This document shows positions 49,338-61,599 of a stretch of DNA of 63,697 nt, piece after piece; position 1 is the stretch's first letter; every line of letters begins with the position of its first letter. The DNA is from Jaapia argillacea MUCL 33604 (lineage: Eukaryota; Basidiomycota; Agaricomycetes; Jaapiales; Jaapiaceae): the NCBI GenBank assembly GCA_000697665.1, contig KL197743.1:300548-364244 (forward strand), given 5' to 3'. The position numbers and the translations under genes were made by a program. The notes under the pieces were generated by a model, which saw nothing but the letters and a program-made list of their open reading frames with translations, did not search any database and had not been told where the DNA came from.

Positions 49338-51196
49338 TCAGCGACGAGGCCGACGGCCAGCTGTTGCTCGACGAAGGCGAGAAACATGTGCAGCACCTTT
49401 CGCTTTCTGATCCATCTTTGAATCTTTGCGCTTGGCCCTCTTGACACCTTTCGCCTTCGCAGGTGGAGTCCAGTCGGGAGTGTATGCATCTGCGATCGTC
49501 CTCTGGAAACCCTCGTCATACCCAACGCACTTCAGGGCGTATAGGAAGATTTTCTATAGAATAATCTGTAATCAAGAAAGAGAGATAGATCGCAGAGATT
49601 CGGAGGCTGACCTCCTGGCCTACGACATAGGCGTTCTCGATCTCAGACTCGGTGAGATCCTGATGGGTAAAGCCTGCCTCCATAGCTTTCTCGAACTCTC
49701 TCTTAGTGGGCTCGCGATGGAGACGCCGGCGGAGGATGATGCGGGTTCGGATCTCCCTACCCCACTTATTATCCATAATACCTTTCGCCCAGGTTCGTTT
49801 GAACTATCCTCTTCACAATGAGTGAGGACATGAATAAATCAATAAGGGCGACGCACTGCATTGGATTGTGATGTAAATTCGTCGCTTGTCAAAGAATCCA
49901 CTTCAACGAGCTCATACTGTCCCTTATAACCAAACTCCTTGGGTTTGATACCGACGAAGACACGTTGTTCCGGACGGGTCTCTGCGCGAGGTGAGTAGAA
50001 TAAGCCTGGAGAACCTGGGTATTTTGGGGCCTCAGGATTGTAGTTGCAGTTCAACATCATGAAGTTGTCGTAACCATGTTGTTGGACCCTTTCGGAGGCA
50101 ACTTCTGGGAATGTTTTTTGAGGGTTACCACCGAAGAGGTTGCTCACGAATGCTCGAGGGACTTTGACGTCCTTGATTCCTTCGTCAAGAGTGATGGGGT
50201 ATGGCTCGAAACCGATGGTACGAATTCGTTCGTACACAGTTCCGGCTGAGTCGATCTTCAACCTTGACTTTGACATCGGGCTGGACTCAAGATGAATGAT
50301 AAAAAAGTCGAATTATGATGGGATTCATCGACTCACGTGGTCCAGAGCTGCGACCAGCTTCGCAACCTGCTCATCATCAAAGTCAGGTTCAGACTTGACA
50401 GTGGCAGCCGTTCGACCGATATCTCCTCGAGAACTTTGACGAGATGAATTTGGGTGCGATTGAGAACGAAGATGTGGAGGTGGTGTCGTGATCACTACAC
50501 CATCCAACACTTGGATTTGTCTTCGTCGTTTAGGAGGGGGAGGTTTAACATCGAGATCCTCCTCCACTTTCGCGAGTGTACCTTCAAATGCAAGTGAAGC
50601 CCGACGCTTTGAAGGTGGTGCAGGATGGAGAGTCCCATCAAGGTCGACTGATTCCGAAGAGCCAGGATCAACGTCATCTTCGAGATCTGTTAGATCTGAC
50701 ATTGGGCTGAGTGATCGTTGTTCAACATGGTGAGACGGCGAGGTCCCAACGCCGTCGTCCTGAAATGACTGATCAAAGGGGCCCGGGAGCTCGAAACCAA
50801 GCAAGATTGGTTTGGGACTTGAGAGCTTCTGTGTGGTAAGAACAGTCACGTCATCAGCGAGCTTGAGAGGTGACAACCATAGCCTACTTTACCTTCAAGT
50901 TCGGAACAGACGGGTCGGATGTCTTGTAAACGTGGGAGCTGGTGGTCTGGGTGGAGATTTCAGCGACAGACGGACGACAGGAACGAGTACTCTCTCACCG
51001 GCTTTGCCTTGGTTTCATCCTTGATATCGCGTGCCCGCTGGAGCTGCCTACGAAGTTCCTCCAATCTTGTTACTTCGTCGTACAGGTTGAATATCACTCT
51101 GACAAGTTCTTGGTGTGACTTGTCGCGAAGTTCATCTTCCGACATCCCACCGGAGGGACTCTTAGAGTCCACTTCCTGAGTAAAAGGAGAGTTCAT
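49338..51196 (-). CDS. DUF6697-like nuclear protein, copy E
   Basis: Family member, closest to copy D. From ATG 51196: helix with ELVRVIFNLYDEVTRLEEL, acidic disordered middle, KRRRQIQVLDGVVITTPPP, a core with FGGNPQKTFP, QHGYDNFMMLN and NPEAPKYPGSPGLFY, helical module WGREIRTRIILRRRLHREPT, then ALKCVGYDEGFQRTI and a strongly basic tail ending TAGRRPRR. The tail has lost the acidic part and the GTRSRPRP ending of A and D. Starts further up (51262) are possible. Transcribed away from carboxylesterase 2 with 447 bp between the start codons. Confidence 0.74.
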
Positions 51197-51643
51197 GAGG
51201 GAGTAGCCAGGGATTTTCCTGAAAAGAAAGCAGTGCAAGCTGGTCAAGTCTCCGTTGTTCAAGTTAAACGTTCGGTCAATATTCCACTAGTGGCCGAACC
51301 CGGCGGTCAACTTGTGACTGACGGCGAACTCCCCATACCTCATCGTACCATGGTCGAATCCTACCAATGTACCATACTCTTTGCCATAAATTTAAAGTCG
51401 AGGAATTCGTGCCTGGCACTTTCCTAACTGGAGGCAATCAAGCTGAAGATACGGATGCCGTTGTGGTCTCCGACAAACCACCGACCGAGGAATCACATCT
51501 TTGTTTCCGTCAAGGATCACGATCGCAGCATGGTCTCCGAGACCCATGACTTGACCGACATCACCATCAGAAGTATTATTGCCATCCCATAAAGCCTGGA
51601 GAGTAACCGTTTCAACCGTAGTCGGTGCGTTTCTCCTTCGACA

Positions 51644-54140
51644 ATGATGACGAGGATACGACTCATCACGCTCTGCGCCCTCTTGACGACTCTCCATACA
51701 GTCCCCCAAGCGACCGCATCGTCGTATCCAGACTCTGACATTGTCATCGTATCAAACAATGATCTCGATCCTTCCAACCCCAACCGCGCAAGTGCACTGT
51801 ACCTCACTAGCCCTACCTTCACTTGTGCGGAAGCACAGACGGCGTGCAAGGCTCTCGACGAGACCTTGTTGCCTCTTCCAAGTGATGTCATTGGGTTGAC
51901 GAGAGGGAATTTGAGTGAGGCGCTTTTGAGTGGTTTATATGGTTTCAGCGTCGCTGCAGGACAGGATGTTTGGGTTGGTGGGACAAGTACGTGTTTGACC
52001 AGCTCCGATCGTCTAATTTCGACGAACGCTCATCAAGGCGATCGAACCCTCCCAGCTAGTTGTTCCATCTTCGATCCCTCCACCTCAGCACTCAGCACTC
52101 CAGCAAATCCGATCCATACCCTCCCAGTCCTCTGCACAAACTCCGCCCCTCTAACGCGGTCAAATTCATCCACAACAGATATATCCCGCCAAATGGACCT
52201 CTCTACACCCTCTGCCGGTGCTCTGACGGGTTATCGAGATAAGTTCTCGTGGAGGTTTTTGGGTATCAAATATGCTACTAGCACGAGGTTCGCTCCTCCT
52301 GTCGCTCTATCTGTGAGCGAAGGAGAGCATCGGAATGCAACTCTGTATGGACCGAGGTGTGCTCAAGTGAGTTTTCGGCTTTTTGGTGTCGTGTTGAGGT
52401 TGAACTGAATGGTGAGTGATATCGTAGCCTCCTGATGCGGATAATGGTCATTTGTTGTGGACGAATGAAGATTGTCTGTACCTCAACGTCTATTCTCCCA
52501 TCGTCAATACCGGAACGACACCAAACATAACCTCACCAAAATTACCCGTCATGTTCTTCAGTACGTCCTTCCCTCCTTCCTCCCTATACCCCGTTAATCA
52601 TTGTCCCGCACCAGTCCACGGAGGAGGTCTAAACACCGGTGATTCCGGTCCATTCCCATACAATATGACTACCTCAGGCTACGTCGGCCCATCCATCTCC
52701 AACATATACGATGGAACGAACTTAGTTTCATTCGGTTATGTGGTGCTGGTTACCATCAATTATAGGTTGACGGCCTTTGGATGGTTCAACGCTAGTAACG
52801 CCGCTTTAAAAGATACGTTGATGGCGCTGGAATGGGTGCAAGAGAATATTGAGGCTTTTGGTGGGGATGTCAGTACCCTTCGTTCTGTGGAAGGGTTTTG
52901 GGGTGGTGGCTAATGGTTTTTCTTTGCGAGCAGAAATCGAAAGTGTTGGTGTTTGGAGAGTCGGCTGGGGCGATCATGAGTCGGTACTTGATCGGTACCA
53001 ACCCGAAATATACAACAGGTTTATTCAGTACGTCCCACTCCTCTCCTTCTCTTACACTGTATGAAACCGACTCCGATTGTGAGATTGTGAACTTACTCGT
53101 CCATCCATCAGGTTCCATAATCCTCGAATCAGATTTCTCCACTCTAGACCCATTCGTCTCCCCTACAATCGCTCAAACAATCACCTCCCTCCCCCTCGCA
53201 AAAGCACTCAACTGCACCCCAACCAACTCCACGACTTTCACACCTGCAGCAGCCGAATGCGTAGCTGCGCTCCCAGCAGGAGACGTCGCGCTCGCTTCGT
53301 ATGATTTGGGGATATCGTGGGATATAACGATTGATGGGGATTATATCTTGACTGATATAGCGACTAGTATTGAAGAAGGGGTATATGCGAAGGTGCCCAC
53401 GATCTGGGCCTCAAACGCCTGCGAATATTGTTATTTCTTAGGTCCTCCCGCTATAAACCCAACAAACACATCATCAGCTCTCTTCCCCGCATACCTATCC
53501 ACCATCTTAAACGCCACTGCTGTGGCTTTGATATCGAACGCAACGACACTGTGGCCGTATGAGACGGAGCCACCGCCTGTGAGAGGTGTGATTTCGGGGG
53601 TGGTGGAGGAGTTGGGGATGTTTGTGACGGATTATGCTGTTAGGTGTCCGATGGGGTATTTGGCTGGGTTGATGGATGGTGGGGTTGGGGGAGGGGGGGC
53701 GTATAAAGTGGAGTTTGGGATTGGGCTTGGGTCGCCGCTTACGCCTAACCCTGCTGTTTGTGTTGGTCAGGTCCGCCATTCCTCCTCCCTCACTATTTTG
53801 TTCGTCGAATAACGTTTTCGATTGGCAACAGGTGTGTCATGCAGACGAACTCTATTTCGTATTCGCGACGGCAGAAACAGATAATCTGTACCAACCACTC
53901 ACGACTACACAATTGGATACTACTAGGGAAGTTATAAAGAGGTGGGCGAGTCTGGCGAGGAGTGGGACTCCGAATTATTGGGGGGCGCAGGTGGTTTGGC
54001 AACCTTATACTATGGGTGGTGGTGCAGGGGAGAATGTAGTTGTTATTGGGAGTGGAGGAATACAGAATGGGGGAGCGTATAGGGCTGCGCAGTGTGAGTT
54101 TATTGTGAGTCAGTTGGGGTTGGTTTTTGGGTATGACTAG
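51644..54140 (+). CDS. Secreted type-B carboxylesterase, copy 2
   Basis: Paralogue of the esterase at 34.1-36.5 kb with the same domain order: signal peptide (ITLCALLTTLHTVPQATA), N-terminal Cys module (FTCAEAQTACKAL, SCSIF, LCTNSAPLTRSNSS), WRFLGIKYA, NEDCLYLNVYSP, HGGGLNTGD across an intron at ~52561-52613, TINYRLTAFGW, nucleophile FGESAGA, and CHADELYF after an intron at ~53770-53831. Introns sit at the same places as in copy 1. Catalytic residues look intact. It diverges from DUF6697 copy E, mirroring the copy 1/copy D pair. Several alternative reading stretches at introns mean exact joins need transcript data. Confidence 0.88.
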
Positions 54141-54208
54141 CGTTGGGGGAAGGGGTGGTATGCGATTTGGCTTAGCCCTGGTGGAATTGAGGCCAGGCTG
54201 GAGACTTG

Positions 54209-54451
54209 CAGCTAGTTTCATGTCGATAGACCGACTGCGTTTTTTCGTGCTTAGGGTCATCCAATATCCCGAGACATTTTGAGCCAATTTCGGTATTGAC
54301 ATGAGTTCCAGCTCAGGTCTCTATCCATATTGGTCGAGCTTGAGCTGGATTTCCTTGAGACCATCAAGATTTGTGCCCTGATAAAGTAGTCTTCTGAAAG
54401 TCCGACTGAGTGGAATAAAATCCCAGTGGTCTATCGACATGAAACTAGCTG
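54209..54451. repeat. 24-bp perfect inverted repeat flanking 195 bp
   Basis: CAGCTAGTTTCATGTCGATA plus GACC at 54209-54232 recurs in reverse complement at 54428-54451. The enclosed ~195 bp has no open frame. It may be a small non-autonomous element (ends CAG...CTG), but no target-site duplication is visible. Confidence 0.6.
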
Positions 54452-55413
54452 TGATGCGATCGTCTTGAGCCCAGGTCGGGTTTGACATGAAATAAGCGCT
54501 GCTTGGTAGGAGGGCTGTGTAAGACCACCTCGCCGGACATTAGTTTACGTGTCTTGGAAGGTAGTGATCGGGTCTCGTCATTCAACTTTGTGCTTTACGC
54601 TTGTCGACGCGATGGTGAAGACGTCAGGCTTGAGTGTAAATTAGTTGCATGAGGGCGGGTTGTCAGATTTGCAGGCGCCAGGTGAAATTGGTGGAGGCCT
54701 CGAAGGGGGAGATAATTACGCATGGTCGAGGAAACGAACGTATTTGTGACCGTCATTTAACGAGACCTGCGCGCAGAAAATCTACATTTTCAGGGAGAGG
54801 ACCAAGACGACGAGCTCTTTTGAAGATGGTGGTGAGGTCGCTCCGTCCCGATTGAGGTGATACATGGAGGAGCGCCAATGTCGGCTGAGTCGGGCGGATG
54901 GAGAAATCCATTACAGTATCATGCGGAAAGTTGGAACTGAAGATGGGTACGGAGGCAGTGCGAAATTCAATCTTGCATTAGGGTTGGGCAGATGATGGCC
55001 GGTCTAAGGGAAGAGCGGATACGCACTGAAGGAGTATATCCGGCTGAGGAACACCCCCACAAGACTCGCAAAGGGTAAAGTCTGTAAAGTCAGACAGACA
55101 ACTCGATATTGGCATCACGGCGACCCAGCAAAAAACCTTTACCCTCCCAAACCTTTCTCCTCCTCTCAAACTATTTGAACTCTCTCCTTTCTCTTCGTTT
55201 GTGTTGAGAACTACGTCGCCAGAAGGTCTTTGAGGTTCACCACAGAATATTCGCCAAAGGACGAGATAAAGGTTCGAGGTAATTTCAAAAAGCCAAATAG
55301 CCGTTTCGATTGCCCCTTTCGTACCAAGATCTACCTGTAGTCTGCAGGTTCTCGCCAACGTCCTCCTGCTTTCTCTTCTCCCATATCTTTGTTCCTCGAC
55401 GAGGGTATTATCG
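54452..55413. other. Intergenic, leader of the coiled-coil gene
   Basis: About 960 bp with only short open frames. The final part (55130-55413) is CT-rich, as expected for a promoter and 5' leader of the downstream gene. Nothing else recognised. Confidence 0.4.
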
Positions 55414-58400
55414 ATGTCCTCGAATGCCCCTACGACCAATCACTTCAGACAGCCTCTGACTGTGAACACGGCCGCACCTGTTGGTCAAGCCAGGACAGGA
55501 ATCCTCCCTTCTCCCTCGAGTGCCGTTAATGGCCAGAGTCTATTATCAGGTGGTTATCAGCAGCAGCAGAGTCAGAACCTCCATTCGACGGGTACAGGGC
55601 ATGTGGGGTTTCAGAGTCTCTCAGACATGAGGAGTCAAGGTGGACAGTCAATTCCTCGAGGTTATCATGTGCCTGTCACCCATCAACCAGCCCAATCCCA
55701 CGTTCCAGCATCTATTTCTCATAGCCAACATCAACCGAACGCCAACAGCCCTACGGCATCCTCGAACCAATTTCACCCCCCGTCCATGCCCCAGCCTCAT
55801 CAACATGCCCATCACCAACAACAAAGGCAATCCATCCCTTTATTCGACAACCGACCTCGAGTTCCACAATTCACACAAGGACTGTCGCATAATGGCCATC
55901 CGATCATGCCCGCACAGAATGGCGGGTATATCTACTATCCACAGCCTAGTCCAACGAGCCAGCAACCCAACAATACACCCTTTGCACAACCTACTCTGAA
56001 TCAGATTGGATTGATCCAACAGGGTCATTTTCCACCTCCTCAGCGTAGGGCTTCACATCCAGATGCAAATCATGGGCCAAATGCGTCTATCCCTCGACAA
56101 TCGACACTTCCTCCAGTCTGGCATCCGCAGAGTCAACCTAGCTCACTTCCACCTCCACCTCTCCACCCGCCGGCTAAATACCTCCCATTCCCTGCATCGT
56201 CCCCATCAACAAATCAGCAGCCTGCCAATGGCGGCGCAATTCATCCGCGCTCATCTCAATCATTCGTTCCTATAGCACCCGCGCCCAATCCTACCTCGAG
56301 ACCTCCATCCACCTCCACTTCTGCTACATCTCCCTCTCCAAATCTCAATTCCACGCCGGCGCCAGTACCTTCATCTTCGTCTTCATCGTCCCATTCCCGG
56401 CCGCCTACGAGCGCGAACTCGAACTCGAGCCCCAGTGAACCTCCTACACCATCAACCCCAAACCCCGATTCCGACAAGGCATCTTCAGCCTCCCGACCAG
56501 ATCCAATTGTGTTGACGATCGAGAAGCACGTCCAAGGAGTCCTCGCTCCAGGCAAAGCCCTCCTGGAACGTTCTTGGCATGCAATCCTCGAAGGTATCAC
56601 AACCGACTACCTCCGTACATTCCAAGACCACGTCTTCCTCCAAGAAAAGTACGGGAAACTCCTCGTCGGTTCACGACAACTTTTCGATCGATATAACAAA
56701 CTCGAATCCGAACGAGATTCTTTAAAGGCGGAGTTGGTGAAATCGAAGGATGAGGAAGGGAGGTTGAAAACGGAGAATGAGAGGTTGGATGAGGAGGTTA
56801 GTAAGCAGAAGTGGGAGAATGAGAATTTGAGGTTGTATATTGGGAATCAGACGAAGGAGATTTTGGGGTTGAAGGATGTTATTTCGACGTCTATGCCGAA
56901 AGGCGATTCTGGGAAGCCAGCTGTAGGAGGAGGAGGAGGAGGGCAGAATGGCGATGGTCAACCGGGTGATAGACCGTCGAATCAGGATGGTGAAGCCCCG
57001 GATCCAGCGTCTCCCACGAAAGCTCCAGATTACCCTCCCGAGTTGGTGGAAGCCATTCGGAAACAAGTTAGCCTTGGTGTCGAAGTCCAAGTGGCCACTA
57101 GTATGTGGTTGCTTCCCCATTTTTACGCGTCACCGTCGTTCACTGAGGATTTCTGAGTAGTCTTGGCTGATGCCCATGCCCAGCGCGCTGCTAGGGTGGA
57201 TGCCGAGAAGAAACTTGAAGTTATTCAGAAACAGCTGCAGATGGTATGTCGCTACCTCCCCTTGATCTGAGCGCTTAACCCTAACCCTTGCAAATCGTAC
57301 TCCCTTGTGTTTAGATGACCGCCTCCTTCAATGGTGCCCAAGCATCTCCCATCTCTCCATCTATTTGCAGCGAAACTCCCCAGCCTAACCCGGCGGCACA
57401 ATCCCATCCACCCTCATCACCCTTAGTGGCCCACTCAGGTCCTTCCTCGCCCATACCGCCCTCAGTACGACCTCGCAGCCGCTCCCACACAGCCGATACA
57501 ACTACCGTAGTCGGTTCCCCTCCGCCCACCTCCACTTCACCTTCGTCCTCCAAAATAGTCTCCCTTCCTCCTACCTCCCCACCAGTCGCTTCAGCGATAA
57601 ATCCACACCCAGAAGCTCACACTCAGATTCCACCAAGTTCCAGCACGTCGATCAAGCGTGAGGAAGTGGAGCTGTGTTTGGGCCCAGAGGTTATGGCCGA
57701 TCTTAGGAGGCGTGATTCTGGAGCTGAGAATGAGGTGATCGATTTGACGGATTTGTTGGATTCGCCCCCTCCATCGAGGCTTGCGCTACCTCCGGAACGA
57801 CGTGTCGAGGTCCAGCCTCCTCAGCTGCCGGTCACAGTGAGCGGGAGGATTGGTGGGATTGTTGGTCAGGAGAGTCTTCGACGGCCAAGGGAGGAGGAGA
57901 TTGAAGAACCCTCCCCCAGAAAACGAAGGCGAACCTCACCACTCCCATTAACGCCTCCTCTCACCGAGGAAGATACTTTCGGTGACCCCGGTATCCTGTT
58001 GAACGAGGCGCGTTCCTCGTCATCAGCAACTGCTACATCCAACAACTCCGAGGCGCCTCCGGATCAAGAGAGTCGTGAGGGAGCACAAGAGGACGTCCCC
58101 ATGAAGAGTGAAACTCTGGAACCGGAACCCCCAGATCCTCTGCACCAACTTTCTGCGTCGAAGCCGAAATTGGGTTTCAAGCACATCGATTTGGTTTATC
58201 ATCAAGGGAAGGATCGAATGATCTGCAGGCTGTGCATGTATGTCCCTCCTCGCCTTGCCCTGCACATGGTTCTTCCTAGAGCTAAACTCTTTTGGATAGA
58301 TTACGTCGTAAAACCGAACCCACTGCGCCAACCACTTGGTTCCCTCTCACTGCGTCTTACGATCGGCTCATTGAGCATTGCGAGACGGAACATCCACCGT

Positions 58401-58480
58401 TTTGCGAAGCCGTGTATCCGATGAGTAGTGCGCAGCTAGGGGAGCTGCGGCAGCAATTGCTGGCGTATGAACCCAAGTAA
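55414..58480 (+). CDS. Coiled-coil protein with C-terminal zinc-finger-like motif
   Basis: Four exons (55414-57100, 57158-57243, 57315-58237, 58300-58480) join in phase to ~958 aa. Residues 1-350 are Gln/Pro/Ser rich and disordered. A helical block follows (IEKHVQGVLAPGKALLERSW, FLQEKYGKLLVGSRQLFDRY), then a coiled coil (LESERDSLKAELVKSKDEEG...). Exon 2 continues the coil (AEKKLEVIQKQLQM). Exon 3 is disordered with a basic PRKRRRTSPLP signal. The C-terminus has CRLC, then LIEHCETEHPPFCEAV; the Cys and His spacing suggests a single zinc finger split by the last intron. Looks nuclear; a transcription or chromatin role is inference. No family name recalled. Confidence 0.72.
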
Positions 58481-58999
58481 TCGTTTATTTTTTTCGTCGA
58501 TTTGTTCATCTTTTTGAACTGGGTTTGGCCGTTTGGACGAGGTTTATCCTGCTTTCTCCCATAATCCCCGCCGCGCGAGGATCTTGGCAGGGAGCGATGG
58601 AGTTGAAGATTTAATGATGTGTGCATCTGTGTATCTATCTCGTTTGCACGTCGTTTGTGATAGGGGGGTTGACATTGTATTTGTTTTTTCTCTCATCACC
58701 GTCCCGTTCGCGTGTGTAACGCAATCCACCCCGATTCCAGCTGGAGAAACCCCACAAGTCATGCGGGTAAGATGAAGAACCGACAAGATGCCGACCTTGT
58801 TCAACGTTTTGTTACTCTTTCTTATCCAATGACTTTACTCGGTCATTTCGGACTACATTTTTTATAACCGTGGGAAGGCTGACGTGGTAAGCTCAGAGCG
58901 CGAGACCTCCTTTGGGCAACAAAAGTTGAACTTGGAACAGCCATCAGCGCTTTCTCTTCTCTCCTTCCTTCATCTCGGCGAGATTTTCACTTGGCTGCG
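58481..58999. other. Intergenic, promoter of the DnaJ gene
   Basis: About 520 bp. TTTTTTATAACC near 58858-58869 could be a TATA element for the DnaJ gene. Open frames are short and unsupported. Confidence 0.4.
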
Positions 59000-61060
59000 A
59001 TGCGGATAGCAGCGCTTGCGGCTACACTTATTCTAGGCTTCTGCCATGTCGCCTTCGCCGACCCTGCTGGTGGAGGCTCAGCGTTGTACCCACCAGGACT
59101 ACTACCCTTGATCAATAGGGCCAATGCTTACCTCTCTGCTGGGCAGTTTAACGACGCTGCTAGAACTTATTCTGAAGCTATAGGTAGGTTGCTTCTACCC
59201 CCTGAACGCACTGAGTTGGCCTACACCAGCTTCGTACAGACCAATCCCCCGCGGACTACTTGTTGTACTACAAACGCGCCACTGCGTATCTCTCGCTATC
59301 GAGGCACTCCCTTGCCCTCTCCGACCTAGACAAGGTCCTCCAGCTTACCTCGAACACGTTTGACAAGGCACATCTGATCAAAGCTCGAACGTTCGCGTTG
59401 GCGGGCCAGTGGTCAGAGGCGAGGGCGTCTTTGTCGCAATACACGAAGGGGAAGAAGAAGGATGATCCCGAGGCTATGGAAGTTATGTTTGGTGTGAGTG
59501 AGAGTGAACAAGCAGAGAAGAAGGCCAGACAGGCAAAGAGGGCATCGCTGTGGACGTTGTGTGAGGAAGAGGCAAGTACAGCCCTGAGGACCGCGATGCA
59601 TTCGGTTGAGTTGAGACATTTGCGGGTCGATTGCTCTCTTCGGGCTGGTGACGTTGAAGGAGCCGTCGGTGACTTGACGTGAGTTTTCTCTGCCCCATTT
59701 CATTTCGACACATTGACCCCTGACCAACTCCTTTAGGCGCTTGACCCATTTAACATCACCATCAACGTCCCTACTGATGCGAATCTTCCGTCTTACATAT
59801 TTTCTTGTCCCACCATCGCCATCATCCTCCTCGTCGCAGCAACCTTTCGCGGCTGCGTCATCCTCAGACGACCAAGCCCTCACGACCCTCAAACAATGCC
59901 TCTACTACGACCCCGACTCTAAGCCCTGTTTCTCAACTCGCCGAATGGTCAAGTCTTTTGCCAAGTTATTCGATCGCCTGGCTCATCATGAAGTAGACGG
60001 CAACTGGAGAACCGTCATTGAGTTGGTCGTGGGGCTTAAGGGTGGCAGTGGGGGATTGATCAAACAATTCGAGGATGCAATAAAGGATCATTTTGAAGAC
60101 GAGGGATCGTTGGAGGAGATTTTACACCCTACGAAGAGTTCGCCACGGCTAATTGACCTGTACCGGGTAGCTTGCAGAGCGCATACGAAGATGGGTAAGG
60201 CGAGGGATGGGGAAACTTGGTGTGATGCATTACTAAGTTTGTTTGTTCACTTTTCCTTTTTCCTTTCGCTCATTGTTTGGGTGTCTAGGCATGAAGGGTA
60301 GTGGCGAGGATGTCACTGGTCTTCTCGGGAAGGCGGAAGCATTGACAGTGAAGGAGGAGTGGGAGGAGGCAGTGAGAGTATTGGAGAGAGCCTTCGAGGC
60401 TGGTGGGAGGAGCGACCGAGACGTGAGTTATATTCTCGTTTACTCTTCAAGCCCGTAGATTTGATGCTTTTCCTCGACTTCAGGTTCATCAACGGCTGCA
60501 ACGTGCCCAGAAGCTCCTCAAGCAGTCGAAACAGAAAGATTATTACAAAGTCTTGGGTGTGGCTAGGGATGCCGATGAGAAAACCATCAAGAAAGCCTAG
60601 TGCGTATCAGCTTATTCTCAACACCTAACCCTATGTCCTGCTCACTTGCTACTTCGGTTCCTCCAGCCGAAAAGCGACTATGAAGGCACATCCCGACAAG
60701 GGTGGTAGTGAAACCAAGCAGGCAGCGGTCAACGAGGCCTACGAGGTCCTGTCCAAGCCAGGTTCGATATTTCTTTTCGTTCCGTCCTATCCAATATATT
60801 GACACCAACTTTGCCTAGAACTTCGTGCACGCTTCGACGCAGGCGACGATCCGATGGACCCAATGTCACAACAAGGCGGCCATCCCTTCCAACAAGGTGG
60901 TTCACCCTTCGGTTTCCACCCGGGAGGGGGGTCGGGAGGCTTCATGTTCGAAGGTCATCCTTTTGCGCAATTCTTCCAAGGTGGTGGTGGTGGAGGTGGA
61001 GGGTCGTATCAGTTTAATTTTGGTGGACAGGGAAGTGGACAGAGGAGAGGTGGACGTTGA
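59000..61060 (+). CDS. TPR-DnaJ co-chaperone, DNAJC3/P58IPK-like
   Basis: Seven exons (59000-59183, 59240-59678, 59737-60236, 60289-60422, 60484-60599, 60667-60761, 60819-61060) join in phase to 569 aa. A signal peptide (MRIAALAATLILGFCHVAFA) is followed by TPR repeats (LINRANAYLSAGQFNDAART, YYKRATAYLSLSRHSLALSD, KAHLIKARTFALAGQWSEAR) and a J domain: KDYYKVLGVARDADEKTIKK, the HPD motif in KAHPDKGGS, and NEAYEVLSKP. It ends with a Gly/Phe-rich segment. This order is that of ER-lumenal P58IPK, which hands substrates to the Hsp70 BiP and stimulates its ATPase. No HDEL-type retention signal is present at the C-terminus (ends QRRGGR). Exon 3 carries a Ser-rich insert (PSPSSSSSQQPF) between TPRs. 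Confidence 0.92.
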
Positions 61061-61599
61061 GTGTTGGTATGGTAGTGTTATGGGGGTTGGCAACCGGATG
61101 GACTCGATTTATTGCTCATATTGCTTGTTGTCATAACAGCAGTCTGGGTGACCGTGTATACATACCAATGCATTGTTTTGCTGAATTAGCGGCTACTGGT
61201 GAGTCCGTCTCGGAACTCGGACTGGCAGGAGGTCAATACAGGGCTCCGATAGTACAGTATACGGGAACGGGCAGTACAGAGACGGCCGTGAATTCTGACG
61301 GGCGGTATAAAAACGGTTGAAGTACGGCTCCACCCGTACAATGTACCGACCGTATCTCTCCATAGCCGTATTTACTGCCGTGTATGCGGTAAGAAAGACT
61401 AGCATCGGAACCGCATCAGCTTTCCCACAAATCACTGGAGGAGCTGTCACAGACAATTTCAGACGATCTCAGCGAATCTCAGGCAGTTCTTGGGCAGTTC
61501 CAGGTAATCAGTCTCCAGACAAAAAGCCAGGTTCGAATCTCGGCCAGAACGGAAATTTCAATGATTCAAAACTCGTGAGATCCTCATTCACAGATCACC
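61061..61599. other. Intergenic, tRNA-like fragment near the element
   Basis: About 540 bp between the DnaJ stop and the fold-back element. It includes GGTTCGAATCT at 61530-61540, a B-box-like word, but no tRNA fold could be made from it (see rejected items). No gene recognised. Confidence 0.4.

Noticed and set aside
61486-61550. tRNA-like stretch with GTTCTTG/CCAGAAC pairing and GGTTCGAATCT
   Set aside because: Only 65 nt long, with a poor D and anticodon arm and a mismatched T stem. Too short and unstable for a tRNA gene; at most a decayed SINE or tRNA fragment.
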